Below are positions 9,052-18,628 of a stretch of 64,000 nt of DNA, piece after piece. The notes beneath the pieces are model-generated. The model did not search any database. It saw nothing but the letters and a program-made list of their open reading frames with translations, and had not been told where the DNA came from. The position numbers and the translations under genes were made by a program. Numbering within the stretch: the first letter of the stretch is position 1; the number at the start of each line of letters is the position of its first letter. This stretch comes from Candidatus Neoehrlichia procyonis str. RAC413 (GTDB lineage Bacteria > Pseudomonadota > Alphaproteobacteria > Rickettsiales > Anaplasmataceae). The DNA lies in NCBI RefSeq assembly GCF_000964795.1, contig NZ_LANX01000001.1:806001-870000 (forward strand), in the 5' to 3' direction.

Positions 9052-9507
9052 ATGTATGAAATAATCCTTTATATATCACAATATCACCGCTGGATTGAAG
9101 CTTTTCACGTTATATCAGTAATTATGTGGATGTCTGGTATGTTGTATTTACCAAGACTTTATGTTTATCATGCTAATGTGCCATACAATTCTAATCGAAG
9201 CAACATGCTTAAAGTAATGGAACATAGATTATTAAAAATTATTATCAATCCAGCAATGATTTGTAGCGTATTCTTTGGCATAGTACTTACCATTACTACA
9301 GAAGCATATAATACAACATGGTTCAAAATTAAAATGACCTTTATAATGTTAATGTTAATAATCCATATGATACTTGCTAAACATTATCAAAATTTTTATT
9401 ATGACAAAAACACAAAAAATGCTTTATATTTTAAAATAATAAATGAAATTATAACATTAATAATAATTATTATTGTTATAATGGTAGTAGTTAAGCCCTT
9501 CCGCTAG
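9052..9507 (+). CDS. hemJ: Protoporphyrinogen IX oxidase HemJ
   Basis: A 151-residue protein with four predicted membrane helices. HemJ oxidises protoporphyrinogen IX to protoporphyrin IX in the inner membrane and is the usual enzyme for this step in alphaproteobacteria lacking HemG and HemY-type oxidases. The N-terminus shows the conserved pattern W-x-x-x-x-H-V-I-S-V-I-x-W-M-S-G-M-L-Y-L-P-R-L, including the essential His, and a later EHRLLKIIINPAM motif. Length is normal. Together with hemA (49010-50221) it shows an endogenous heme pathway. A thioredoxin-fold gene follows on the same strand after about 95 bases. Confidence 0.92.
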   Translation: MYEIILYISQYHRWIEAFHVISVIMWMSGMLYLPRLYVYHANVPYNSNRSNMLKVMEHRLLKIIINPAMICSVFFGIVLTITTEAYNTTWFKIKMTFIMLMLIIHMILAKHYQNFYYDKNTKNALYFKIINEIITLIIIIIVIMVVVKPFR

Positions 9508-9601
9508 TAAAATAAGTTTATAAAAATATTATTTGACTTTACAATACTCTGTATTCTACAATGAGGTAGGGTTGTTTTCATGTTTTCCAAGAGAAAAATT
9601 C

Positions 9602-10171
9602 ATGGTTGCACTTAATACTCCTAGTGTGGATTTGCAGTTTACTGCAAGGGATTTTTATTTGAAATCTATAGATGGTCAATTTTATAATCTTAGTAAATGT
9701 CATAAAGGAAGTGCCTTGCTAATAATGTTTATTTGTAACCATTGCCCTTACGTAAAATCTATCATTAGTAGGTTAGTACGGGATGTTACAAAGCTCATTA
9801 ATGACTACAATGTTAGTTCTGTAGCTATAATGCCAAATGACTTTATATCATACCCAGAAGATTCTTATGATAATATGATTAAATTTGCTAAAGAAAATAA
9901 TTTTTCTTTTCCATATCTGATTGACGAAACACAATCAGTGGCAAAAAGTTATGGTGCTGTATGTACACCTGATTTTTTCGGATTCAATAGTCAGCTTGAA
10001 TTACGTTATAGAGGGAGATTTGATGCTACTAATACAAATGCAGCAGAATCTAATAATAAAAACAGTGATTTATTTGATGCTATAAAGTTCATTTCTGAAA
10101 CCGGAAAAGCACCTAAACAACAAAAGCCAAGCATTGGTTGTTCAATAAAGTGGTATTCTTTCAATAAATAA
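9602..10171 (+). CDS. Thioredoxin-fold AhpC/TSA-like protein
   Basis: A 189-residue peroxiredoxin-like or TlpA-like protein. I place the start at ATG 9602 (MVALNTPSVDLQFTARDFYL), which matches the usual family beginning. An upstream TTG at 9533 would add 23 residues that look unlike the family. The key motif is F-I-C-N-H-C-P-Y-V near residues 45-53, a CxxC pair at the position expected for proteins annotated as thioredoxin-family AhpC/TSA. The later YGAVCTPDFFGF has the conserved cis-Pro region. No signal peptide is present, so it is probably cytoplasmic. It is likely a thiol oxidoreductase or peroxidase; the exact substrate is unknown. One base separates its stop from the next start, so the two genes are probably co-transcribed. 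Confidence 0.85.
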   Translation: MVALNTPSVDLQFTARDFYLKSIDGQFYNLSKCHKGSALLIMFICNHCPYVKSIISRLVRDVTKLINDYNVSSVAIMPNDFISYPEDSYDNMIKFAKENNFSFPYLIDETQSVAKSYGAVCTPDFFGFNSQLELRYRGRFDATNTNAAESNNKNSDLFDAIKFISETGKAPKQQKPSIGCSIKWYSFNK

Positions 10172-10172
10172 T

Positions 10173-11879
10173 ATGCATGATACTAAGTATTTATTAGATA
10201 TAATAATATTACTTTCTGCTGCTGTTATAATTGTAGTAGTGTTTTGGAAATTGAATATTAGTCCTGTTCTTGGATACTTTGTTGCCGGTACTATTATTGG
10301 ATCTCATGGATTTCACCTAATAGAATCCTCTGCTATCATTAACAACCTTGCAGAATTTGGTGTTGTATTCCTACTATTTTTAATAGGCATTGAACTAACA
10401 TTCGATAGATTGATTGCAATGCGTATACACGTTTTTGGATTTGGAACATTACAAGTAATAGTCTCTGCTGTAATAATATGGGGCATTGCACGTATGTTTA
10501 ACATAGATTATAAAGGTTCAGTAGTAATAGGCGGAGCTTTAGCACTATCTTCAACAGCAATTGTCTTACAAGTACTACAAGAAAAAGGGCATCAAGCATC
10601 GCAAATTGGTAGGTTATCTATTGCGGTATTACTGTTACAAGATTTTGCAGTAGTACCACTAATTGTAATGCTACCTCTATTAGCCGGAGAATCTAAAAAT
10701 AGTATAACAATAATGTTATTATATTCAGTATTAAAAGCTGGGGTCGCTTTAGCTTTGATTTTTATTACTGGCAGATTATTACTCAGGCCTTTGTTTAGCA
10801 CAATTGCATCAATTAAAAGCTCTGAAATTTTCATTGCTACAACTCTTTTAATCGTTTTAGGTGCAGCATTTATTACAGAAAACTTTAATCTTTCTATGGC
10901 ACTAGGAGCTTTTGTTTCTGGACTCCTTGTTGCAGAAACAGAATATAGGTACGATGTTGAACAAGTTGTATTGCCATTTAAAAAACTACTACTTGGACTC
11001 TTTTTCATGACTGTAGGAATGTCAATCAACATCACACTATTAATAAGCAAATTATCAATTATCATATTATTATCTTTTTTGTTAATTATTATTAAGTCTT
11101 CAATAATTTTCATATTATGTAAATTTTTCCGTTTTCAAATAGCATCAGCAATAAAAGCAGGATTGTTATTATCTCAAGGTGGTGAGTTTGCATTTATTTT
11201 ATTTGGTCTTGCAGCAGAAAAAAATGTACTATCAAGTGATTTAGCACAAATCTTAATGATGATTACTACTATAACAATGGCTTTCACTCCTTTACTTGCT
11301 ACATTAGGAGACTGGATATCACATCTTATAAATAAAAATAAGATTTCTTTCTCATCTCAAGAGTTATTATTAGACACACAAGACTTAGATCAGCATGTAG
11401 TAGTAGTAGGTTTTGGAAGAGTAGGACGTATGGTTGCAAGAGTATTAACAGCAGAACAAGTGCATTACATTGCATCCGATATTCAGCCACATGTTGTAAA
11501 AAATGGAAGAGATGAGGGCTTTCCTGTATACCTTGGTAATTTAACAAAATTAAGTACCTTGGAATCAATGGGTATATCGCGTGCAAAAATAATCATAATA
11601 GCAATTAACAATGATGTAACCACAAAAAAAATAATATCTTTAGTTGCTAAAAATTTTCCTAATATTATAATCGCGGTACGGCTTCCTGATCTTACAAATG
11701 CTGAAACCTATCAGGACCTTGGAGCACATTATTTAATTCCTGAAACATGTGAAACTGGATTACAATTAGGTGCAGTTGCTTTAGGTATTAGCGGATTTAG
11801 TGCTAATGCTATATCATCACTTAAAAATAATTTTAGAACTGGCGGATACTTTATTACAAAAAAACATACTGAAGAATAA
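10173..11879 (+). CDS. Kef-type cation:proton antiporter (CPA2) with RCK domain
   Basis: A 568-residue inner-membrane protein. Residues 1-385 form about 12 hydrophobic helices of the Na+/H+ exchanger fold with the CPA2 landmarks GALALSSTAIVLQVL and LLLQDFAVVPL. A C-terminal RCK/TrkA-N domain begins near residue 408 with the Rossmann motif VVVGFGRVGRMVA, and Asp binding the ribose is plausible at YIASDIQP. The layout is that of KefB/KefC/YbaL proteins, which move K+ out against H+ and are gated by nucleotides or glutathione. The match is better to the YbaL/KefB group in general than to one member. A glutathione synthesis gene (gshA) is present at 35560-36771, consistent with but not proof of glutathione gating. 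Confidence 0.92.
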   Translation: MHDTKYLLDIIILLSAAVIIVVVFWKLNISPVLGYFVAGTIIGSHGFHLIESSAIINNLAEFGVVFLLFLIGIELTFDRLIAMRIHVFGFGTLQVIVSAVIIWGIARMFNIDYKGSVVIGGALALSSTAIVLQVLQEKGHQASQIGRLSIAVLLLQDFAVVPLIVMLPLLAGESKNSITIMLLYSVLKAGVALALIFITGRLLLRPLFSTIASIKSSEIFIATTLLIVLGAAFITENFNLSMALGAFVSGLLVAETEYRYDVEQVVLPFKKLLLGLFFMTVGMSINITLLISKLSIIILLSFLLIIIKSSIIFILCKFFRFQIASAIKAGLLLSQGGEFAFILFGLAAEKNVLSSDLAQILMMITTITMAFTPLLATLGDWISHLINKNKISFSSQELLLDTQDLDQHVVVVGFGRVGRMVARVLTAEQVHYIASDIQPHVVKNGRDEGFPVYLGNLTKLSTLESMGISRAKIIIIAINNDVTTKKIISLVAKNFPNIIIAVRLPDLTNAETYQDLGAHYLIPETCETGLQLGAVALGISGFSANAISSLKNNFRTGGYFITKKHTEE

Positions 11880-12497
11880 CTTATTTTATATCTTAAAAAT
11901 ATTTATTTATAAAAATAAGACAATATAGTTTCACATTTTATTAGTTAGGCAACTTACTTTATAAAAATACTATATCCATACAAGAATTTTACACATAAAT
12001 CAAGCTAGCTACAACTTAAATATTAATACTTCACTAAAATAAGTACTAAACAAACCATACAAAGTTTTTTTGATAATCTTCTATACTACACGTCAATTCA
12101 ACAACTACAATACATTGCTGTATCAAAAACAGCGTATAATACTCATATTGCCGTCTCATTCCATATATAAACTAGTAGCTTCTATTTAACAATAGTAAAA
12201 ATATATATTATAAACTTTTACACCTACTTATAATCTCCTATTATAAAAATATCAATTATATAATATTGTTTAAAAGCTTTAAGGCTATATACACGGTTAA
12301 ATAGTTAATATACAATATCTAAGAGCTTTATATATACTCTAACAAAAATAAACAACATATCCCATAAAAAGTACTAACTAAAATTCCTACAAATCATAAG
12401 GAACCTAAATGTAGAATCACATATCACAATTTCTATAAACTTTACATATAAAAAAAAAACATATATTATGCCAATCACCTACAAAAATTATTTGTTT
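11880..12497. other. Gap upstream of dapE
   Basis: About 600 bases with no credible gene. Immediately after the antiporter stop, an 11-bp A/T stem (from 11880, pairing with bases near 11920) could be a terminator. A 5-bp stem GCTGT/ACAGC near 12116-12132 has no T-run. The rest looks like plain AT-rich spacer that includes the dapE promoter. Confidence 0.5.
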
Positions 12498-13643
12498 ATG
12501 TATGATCCTATAACGCTGTCACGCAAGTTAATTTCTTTTCCAAGTATTACACCAGATTGTAGCGATGCAATTAATTTTATATCTAAAGTATTAGAAAATC
12601 ATGGATTCACTTGCAATATGTTAAATTATGGAAATGATAATATACAAGTTAAAAATCTATATGCACAATTAGGTAATACTTCTCCCAATCTATGCTTTGC
12701 AGGACACACAGATGTTGTACCTGTAGGTAATTTACAAAAATGGTCCTTTAGCCCTTTTTCTGCAACCATACATAATAATGTATTGTATGGACGTGGTGTT
12801 GTTGATATGAAAGCAGCAATATGCGCTTTTATATCTGCAGCACTAAATTATAAAATAACAAATGGTTCTATAAGCTTCATTATTACCGGCAATGAAGAAG
12901 GTACAGAATACGAATATGGAACACCAGCAGTATTACAATGGATGACACAAAATAATAAAAAAATAGACTTTTGTATTGTTGGCGAACCTACAAGTAATTT
13001 ACAAGTAGGTGATACCATAAAAATAGGTCGTCGCGGTTCTATTACTTTTCACCTTACATGTCACGGTATTCAAGGACATGTTGCTTATCCACAATTTGCA
13101 CATAATGCTATAAATGATATAATATATATTATTCATAAAATAAAAAATATACATCTCGATCATGGAAATGAATATTTTCAACCCTCGCATTGTGAAATCA
13201 CAGATATTAATACAAAAAATACAATAACTAACATTATTCCAGATTCAGTTACAGCACATTTTAATATTCGTTTTAACAATCAACATAGCGCTCAATCTAT
13301 TTTTAAAATAATAGATGATATTTGTTCTAGCATTACAAAAAAATACTCTCTATCTTACAAATTATCTGCTGAACCTTTTATTAGCAACCCTAATAAGTAT
13401 ACACATGCCTTAGTATCCGTTATTAAAGAAACTACAGACCAAGAAGTAGTATTAAGTACTTCCGGTGGCACTTCAGATGCAAGATTTATCAAAAATTTTT
13501 GTACTGTAGCTGAACTTGGATTACTTAACAAAACCGCACATAAAATTAACGAAAGTGCTCCAGTATCAGATATTATCTTATTATCCACAATTTATAAAAA
13601 TTTTATAGAAAGATTTTTCTCAATGCATAACAATACATGTTAA
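12498..13643 (+). CDS. dapE: Succinyl-diaminopimelate desuccinylase
   Basis: DapE hydrolyses N-succinyl-LL-diaminopimelate to LL-diaminopimelate and succinate in the lysine/DAP pathway. I start it at ATG 12498 (MYDPITLSRKLISFPSITP), the usual family start, giving 381 residues. An upstream ATG at 12468 would add ten residues. Metal-site landmarks of the M20 family are visible: FAGHTDVVP (His and Asp), GRGVVDMKAA, and NEEGTEYE with the catalytic Glu pair. C-terminal TSGGTSDARF and AELGLLN fit DapE specifically. Together with mraY and mrdA it indicates that some peptidoglycan-precursor chemistry is kept. No neighbour belongs to the same pathway. Confidence 0.95.
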   Translation: MYDPITLSRKLISFPSITPDCSDAINFISKVLENHGFTCNMLNYGNDNIQVKNLYAQLGNTSPNLCFAGHTDVVPVGNLQKWSFSPFSATIHNNVLYGRGVVDMKAAICAFISAALNYKITNGSISFIITGNEEGTEYEYGTPAVLQWMTQNNKKIDFCIVGEPTSNLQVGDTIKIGRRGSITFHLTCHGIQGHVAYPQFAHNAINDIIYIIHKIKNIHLDHGNEYFQPSHCEITDINTKNTITNIIPDSVTAHFNIRFNNQHSAQSIFKIIDDICSSITKKYSLSYKLSAEPFISNPNKYTHALVSVIKETTDQEVVLSTSGGTSDARFIKNFCTVAELGLLNKTAHKINESAPVSDIILLSTIYKNFIERFFSMHNNTC

Positions 13644-14254
13644 TTATCTAACATGACGTTAAAGTCTTCTTTTTTATACCCACTTAACCTAAGTATCAAT
13701 AATTCAGTAGGACACATAAGCAGTGTAATATTTACGTAAACTATGTTGATTATTGTATAAAACTTAATGAATAAATAAAAACATGCTTCGCTAAAAATTA
13801 AACTTCCCTATATCTTAAATAATGTCATAATACGATATTCTAAAAACATAAGTAACTAGCTATCTTACGTACCTTACGTTAAATTCATGTTACAATAAGA
13901 ATCCTGAAATAGCCCTTTCTCCTATATATTATTTAACTAGCAGAGCATATCAATATTGATAAAAAGAAAATATAATAATTTTTATCAATTACACAAATAT
14001 ACAGATTAACTAAACATATAATAAACGTACAGTATAACTCTTATTCTCTAATTTACATGTCAATATGAAGTCAAGAAAACACAGTTCCCATACAATCTAA
14101 TATATAAATATTATATAAGATATAACAACGTGCATAATATTCCTATTATATTCTATAATAATATCACTCTATCAGTAGTATAATATTAGAAATTTTATTT
14201 CAAAAAAAGTTCATCAATGTTATAAATATAACATTAGTACAAGGATATTAAGCA
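13644..14254. other. Gap between dapE and comF
   Basis: About 610 bases in which I see no gene, RNA or clear terminator. The only symmetric element is a 12-bp palindrome ATCAATATTGAT near 13949-13960. An AAGGA box about ten bases before the comF TTG belongs to the next gene. Confidence 0.5.
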
Positions 14255-14959
14255 TTGATTCTTAGTAAAATTATAGACTTAATTTTCCCACAAACTTGTA
14301 TTAATTGTAGATGTAACATTGCTCATAGTAAAAATAGTTTATGCAATATATGTGAAAACGCTATTGATTTTTTAAATGATAATTACTGTACAACCTGTGG
14401 CACTTCTCTACAGAATAATATAAAAGTATGTACCAAATGTTCACTTGGCAAATCATACATTACAAATTTAGAATCTGTGTTTGCTTATAATCAATATAGT
14501 AAAAATATAATATTAAATTTTAAATTCTTCGACGATTTATACCATATAAAAACGTATGCTAAATGGATGTATACAAAAGGTCATTATTTATTTCCAGAAA
14601 CAGATATTATTGTTCCAATCCCATTACATAAAAGAAAATTACTTTACAGAAAATACAATCAAGCTGCCTTATTAGCTAACAGTATAAGTAAACTTTGTAA
14701 ATTACCTGTAGAATTATTTGCATTAAAAAGAATATATCATACAACTCCTTTATATAATCTATCAATCAACATGCGAAGACAAACTATAAAAAAGTCTTTT
14801 AAAATCAATAACATAAATGCCATTCAAGGAAAAAAGATATTACTCGTTGACGACGTAGTAACAACCGGCATTACAATTCAAACATGTGCTAAAAAACTTA
14901 TTGAATCTGGAGCAAAAGAGGTTAAAGCATTAACATTAAGTAGAACCTTGCGTACATAA
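14255..14959 (+). CDS. comF: ComF-family phosphoribosyltransferase-like protein
   Basis: A 234-residue ComF/GntX-type protein. The N-terminal third has four zinc-knuckle pairs (CINC, CNIC, CTTC, CTKC, residues 10-70). The C-terminal half is a type I phosphoribosyltransferase fold with the PRPP loop ILLVDDVVTTGIT near residues 193-205. ComF proteins support DNA uptake and recombination in competent bacteria; the biochemical activity is not settled. I use the TTG at 14255 because AAGGA precedes it and the next in-frame ATG is inside the PRPP domain. The C-terminal family signature is complete, so it is probably functional. Confidence 0.88.
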   Translation: MILSKIIDLIFPQTCINCRCNIAHSKNSLCNICENAIDFLNDNYCTTCGTSLQNNIKVCTKCSLGKSYITNLESVFAYNQYSKNIILNFKFFDDLYHIKTYAKWMYTKGHYLFPETDIIVPIPLHKRKLLYRKYNQAALLANSISKLCKLPVELFALKRIYHTTPLYNLSINMRRQTIKKSFKINNINAIQGKKILLVDDVVTTGITIQTCAKKLIESGAKEVKALTLSRTLRT

Positions 14960-15032
14960 AAATACCTTTATATTATAATAATATTAAGTTATTATAGCAG
15001 TAAATTACATAGCTTAATTTTAAGGATATTTA

Positions 15033-15665
15033 ATGATAGAGCAAAACATAATAAAAATTAATGCATATACACGTTTAAGTATTGGTACAGGTCCTTCTCG
15101 CGCTCTTAGAAGAAATGGTATGATTCCAGCAGTTATATATGGTAAAGGACGTAATCCTATCAGTATAAGCCTGCCTTATAAGGATTTTTTAAGTAAATGT
15201 AGATTATTTTCTTTAACTACACATTTAATAGAATTAGAAATTGATAACATCAAAGAATATGTTTTACTAAGAGATATACAAAAACATCCAGTAAGTGATA
15301 TTATTCAGCATGTTGATTTTCAATTTGTTGGTAAAAATACAGAAGTTAAAGTAGATGTTCCTATATCGCTACTTAATGAACATAAGTGTATAGGTGTAAA
15401 ACGTGGTGGAACTTTAAATATATTGCATCGTACTTTATCTCTAAAGTGTTCTCCTCAAGCAATTCCTCAAGCAATAGAAATAGATTTATCTGATTTGGCT
15501 GTAGGACATTCAATTCATGTCAGCGATTTAAATCTTCCTGATGCAGTAACAGTAATAATGAAAGAAGAAGATTCTGCTATAGTTACAATATCTAGTGCAG
15601 AAATTGAACAAGACGAAAAAGATTCTGAAACTAGTACCACTGATAGTACATCAGAAAGCAAGTAA
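15033..15665 (+). CDS. rplY: 50S ribosomal protein L25 (Ctc form)
   Basis: A 210-residue long-form L25 (TL5/Ctc). The N-terminal L25 domain (residues 1-95) binds 5S rRNA and shows SRALRRNGMIPAVIYGKGRNP. The C-terminal beta domain (95-190) has DVPISLLNEH and the family pattern ending in a Ser/Thr/Glu/Asp-rich acidic tail. It begins about 70 bases after comF and is preceded by AAGGA. Pth starts 10 bases after its stop, so the two form the standard rplY-pth pair. Confidence 0.95.
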   Translation: MIEQNIIKINAYTRLSIGTGPSRALRRNGMIPAVIYGKGRNPISISLPYKDFLSKCRLFSLTTHLIELEIDNIKEYVLLRDIQKHPVSDIIQHVDFQFVGKNTEVKVDVPISLLNEHKCIGVKRGGTLNILHRTLSLKCSPQAIPQAIEIDLSDLAVGHSIHVSDLNLPDAVTVIMKEEDSAIVTISSAEIEQDEKDSETSTTDSTSESK

Positions 15666-15675
15666 TTTTTATATT

Positions 15676-16230
15676 ATGTTCACTTTATTAGTAGGACTTG
15701 GTAATCCTGGTGCAAAATATGAGTCAACGCGTCATAACGTTGGTTTCATAATAGTTGATGCTATAGCAGATTATTTCAGTTTTCCTCAGTTCTGTAAAAA
15801 ACACGATGCTTTATTGTCAATCAGCAATATAGGGACACATAAAGTAATGTTACTAAAGCCTCAAACATTTATGAACAATTCCGGCAAGTCTGTTGCTCAA
15901 ATTGTAAACATATATAAAATTACACTTGATAATGTTATCATTTTCCATGATGAAGCTGATATACAATTTGGCAAAATAAAACTTAAAAAGGGAGGTAGCA
16001 GTGCAGGACATAACGGATTACAATCAATTACCCAAACAATTGGTCAAGATTATTGGAGAGTAAGATTTGGTATTGGTAAACCAAATCATCCAATGAAGCT
16101 TGAATATTATGTTTTATCTAATTTTCATAACATAAATGAAGTGAGAAATATGGCTCATAATATTTCACAACATATCTACCTATTACTCACAGATGATAAA
16201 TTTCAATTTGTACAAAGTTTGTTAATATAG
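15676..16230 (+). CDS. pth: Peptidyl-tRNA hydrolase
   Basis: Pth frees tRNA from prematurely released peptidyl-tRNA in the cytoplasm. Starting at ATG 15676 gives 184 residues and the canonical beginning LLVGLGNPGAKYESTRHNVGF with catalytic His20. A longer frame back to 15595 overlaps rplY and is rejected. Other landmarks are LLKPQTFMNNSGKSV (Asn68 region), DEADIQFGKIKLKKGGSSAGHNGLQSI split over residues 95-120, and RFGIGKPN. Gene order rplY-pth is conserved in alphaproteobacteria; the common third gene ychF is elsewhere (1449-2540). The same frame stays open for 51 codons after the TAG stop (see findings). Confidence 0.95.
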   Translation: MFTLLVGLGNPGAKYESTRHNVGFIIVDAIADYFSFPQFCKKHDALLSISNIGTHKVMLLKPQTFMNNSGKSVAQIVNIYKITLDNVIIFHDEADIQFGKIKLKKGGSSAGHNGLQSITQTIGQDYWRVRFGIGKPNHPMKLEYYVLSNFHNINEVRNMAHNISQHIYLLLTDDKFQFVQSLLI

Positions 16231-16824
16231 TCACAATCCTATGTCTTTGCATTAATATTTTTGATTCTAAATTTAACATGGCACATTAAAATTAAACATC
16301 AAACGTATTTACCGGGTGATTATAACACTACAGTAGCGCTACCATATAGAATTGTAAGCAATATAATAAACACTTTAAAAATATAACAATATGATATAAA
16401 TTTCATTACTTTATCTTAATATCACATTTTTCATTATATTAAATAAAGCAAGAACACCATAATACAATAAACTATCTTAGTATTTAATAATTTATAAAGA
16501 ATAACACAATTGTACATCCTATAGTTACACTAAATTCAATAATATCGCAAGATTAAACATAGTTAATAACATATTATAATTACCATATAAACTTCCAAAT
16601 ACAAAGAATTTAAAAGTACAAAAACAGATAATAAATTTTTTATTGTATAGTTTTCCTATACATTATTCACTTTTATTATATCGAACCTTATTTTAATGAT
16701 ATAATCAACATTAAAATGTGTTAATATATTGTATGTAATGATAAATCTTTTTTCTATTTTCAAGATCTATCACATAAATTACATGTATGCCACACTATTA
16801 ATATAGATATTGAACTGAAAAGTT
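16231..16824. other. Gap after pth, with an in-frame open stretch
   Basis: Codons directly after the pth TAG stop (16231-16386) read 51 amino acids in the same frame, with a hydrophobic start and then coding-like sequence around LPGDYNTTVALPYRIVSNII. No good start codon or ribosome-binding site precedes it. It could be a small remnant of a membrane protein. The rest of the gap, up to the purF start, shows no gene. Confidence 0.35.
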
Positions 16825-18216
16825 ATGCAATTTAATGAAATATACGAAGAATGTGGGGTATTTGCAATAAAAAATAACCGCCATGCAGGATTAAATTGTA
16901 TATTAGGCTTGCACGCATTACAGCACAGAGGACAAGAATCCTTTGGAATTGTTACATCTGATGAATCAGATAATAATGATTTACATACATATCATTCACA
17001 CGGTTATGTTAATGACATACTTAACAAAACAAACGCTATAGATGCTTTACCAGGAACCTTATCAATAGGACACGTTCGTTACTCTACAAGCAGTGATAAA
17101 ACCAAAATGCAACCTATAGTTGCAAATTGCAAGTTCGGTAAATTAGCAATAGCTCATAATGGAAATCTAATCAATGCAAAGAAAATACGTCATAATCTTA
17201 TTGAGCAAGGCTGTAAATTTTCATCAGAAATAGATACAGAAGTGATTGTACATCTAGTCGCTACAAGTAATGAAGATACTCTTGTCAACAGTATAATATT
17301 TGCTCTAAAACAAATAAAAGGAGCATATTCTTTAGTAATCATGACAAAAAATACACTAATAGGAATAAGAGATCCCGCAGGAATAAGACCACTAACACTA
17401 GGAATTTGTAAAAAATCTTATGCCTTAGCATCAGAAACTTGTGCTCTTGATATAATCGGGTTTAATGCAGTCAGAGATATCAATCCTGGAGAGTTAATTA
17501 TTATTAATAAAGACAATAAAATTACAAGTCTATTTCCCCTACAGTATAATAAACCAAGCTTTTGTATATTTGAATACATATATTTTGCTCGTCCCGATAG
17601 CATAATGGAAAACCGATCAATATATGAAACTCGCAAGAACATTGGAATAGAACTAGCAATTGAAAATCCCCCACCAAATAACATTGATATGATAGTACCT
17701 GTTCCAGATTCTGGCATACCAGCAGCAATAGGTTATTCATCACATACAAAAATTCCTTTTGAATTTGGAATGATCAGAAGTCACTACATAGGTCGTACAT
17801 TCATACAGCCTACTGTTCAAATACGTAACATGAGTGCTAAACTCAAACACAGTGCAAATTCTGCTATATTAAAGAATAAAAATATAATACTAATAGACGA
17901 CAGTATTGTACGCGGTACAACATTAAAAAGTATAATATCCTTACTAAGAAATGCAGGAGCAAAACATATACACTTACGAATATCTAGTCCTCCTACTAAA
18001 TATTCCTGCTTCTACGGTATAGATACACCTGATGAATCAAAGCTTATAGCAAATAATTTTTCAATAACTGAGCTAGTAGAAATTTTACAGTGCGATAGTT
18101 TAGCATTTCTTAGTATAAACGGATTATACAAAGCAATTCGCAATACACACCGTAATACTCAAAATCCTCAGTACTGTGATGCATGTTTCACTGGCTATTA
18201 TCCTATAGGAAAATAA
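16825..18216 (+). CDS. purF: Amidophosphoribosyltransferase
   Basis: PurF makes 5-phosphoribosylamine from PRPP and glutamine, the first step of purine synthesis. The 463-residue protein starts with a nine-residue leader before Cys10 (EECGVFAI), so leader removal is predicted to expose the N-terminal nucleophile. The glutaminase half ends near residue 230, and the PRPP loop IILIDDSIVRGTT lies near residues 352-364. Cysteines in FCIFEYIYFARPDS, YSCFYGIDTPD and YCDAC match the [4Fe-4S] ligands of the Bacillus subtilis type enzyme, so an iron-sulfur form is inferred. It stands alone, with long gaps on both sides, far from other purine genes except guaA 20 kb away. Confidence 0.96.
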   Translation: MQFNEIYEECGVFAIKNNRHAGLNCILGLHALQHRGQESFGIVTSDESDNNDLHTYHSHGYVNDILNKTNAIDALPGTLSIGHVRYSTSSDKTKMQPIVANCKFGKLAIAHNGNLINAKKIRHNLIEQGCKFSSEIDTEVIVHLVATSNEDTLVNSIIFALKQIKGAYSLVIMTKNTLIGIRDPAGIRPLTLGICKKSYALASETCALDIIGFNAVRDINPGELIIINKDNKITSLFPLQYNKPSFCIFEYIYFARPDSIMENRSIYETRKNIGIELAIENPPPNNIDMIVPVPDSGIPAAIGYSSHTKIPFEFGMIRSHYIGRTFIQPTVQIRNMSAKLKHSANSAILKNKNIILIDDSIVRGTTLKSIISLLRNAGAKHIHLRISSPPTKYSCFYGIDTPDESKLIANNFSITELVEILQCDSLAFLSINGLYKAIRNTHRNTQNPQYCDACFTGYYPIGK

Positions 18217-18628
18217 TACAAAAGATTAAAATTTTAAATATATTCACAACATATTATAAAAAACAACAAACTTACAAAATAATATAAAATTACAAATATC
18301 TTTAACAAAGTTACATATTTACATTTAGAAAATAAAGAATTAACTAAACACTTTTTTAGAAAAACCACAATATTTATAAATACAACCAAGTACCTGCGAT
18401 AACAGATATAAGTTCTTACTTATCTTTATAAGACCGTATTTTATAATAAAATATAACTGCAACTTCATAATACAATATATTAAAATCAAGTAGAACTTTC
18501 TAACATTAATGAAACTTAGTACTATCTCTACAAACAACTCAAACTTAATGTTTACATGAAATTAAAATAATTTATTTTCATAAAAAATCAATAAAACATT
18601 TACTATTTCCAATTTAATTAACATAAAA
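18217..18628. other. Convergent gap between purF and ygfZ
   Basis: About 410 bases between two gene 3' ends. There is no gene, and no GC-containing terminator was seen. A short A/T inverted repeat TATTTTA/TAAAATA near 18434-18452 could help end transcription. Confidence 0.45.

Noticed and set aside
10592-11113. 173-codon open frame on the minus strand
   Set aside because: It is fully opposite the Kef-type antiporter and its residues mirror the antisense of membrane-helix codons. It has no ribosome-binding site.
12116-12132. GCTGT/ACAGC hairpin as a terminator
   Set aside because: Only five pairs, no T-run and more than 200 bases past the nearest gene end.
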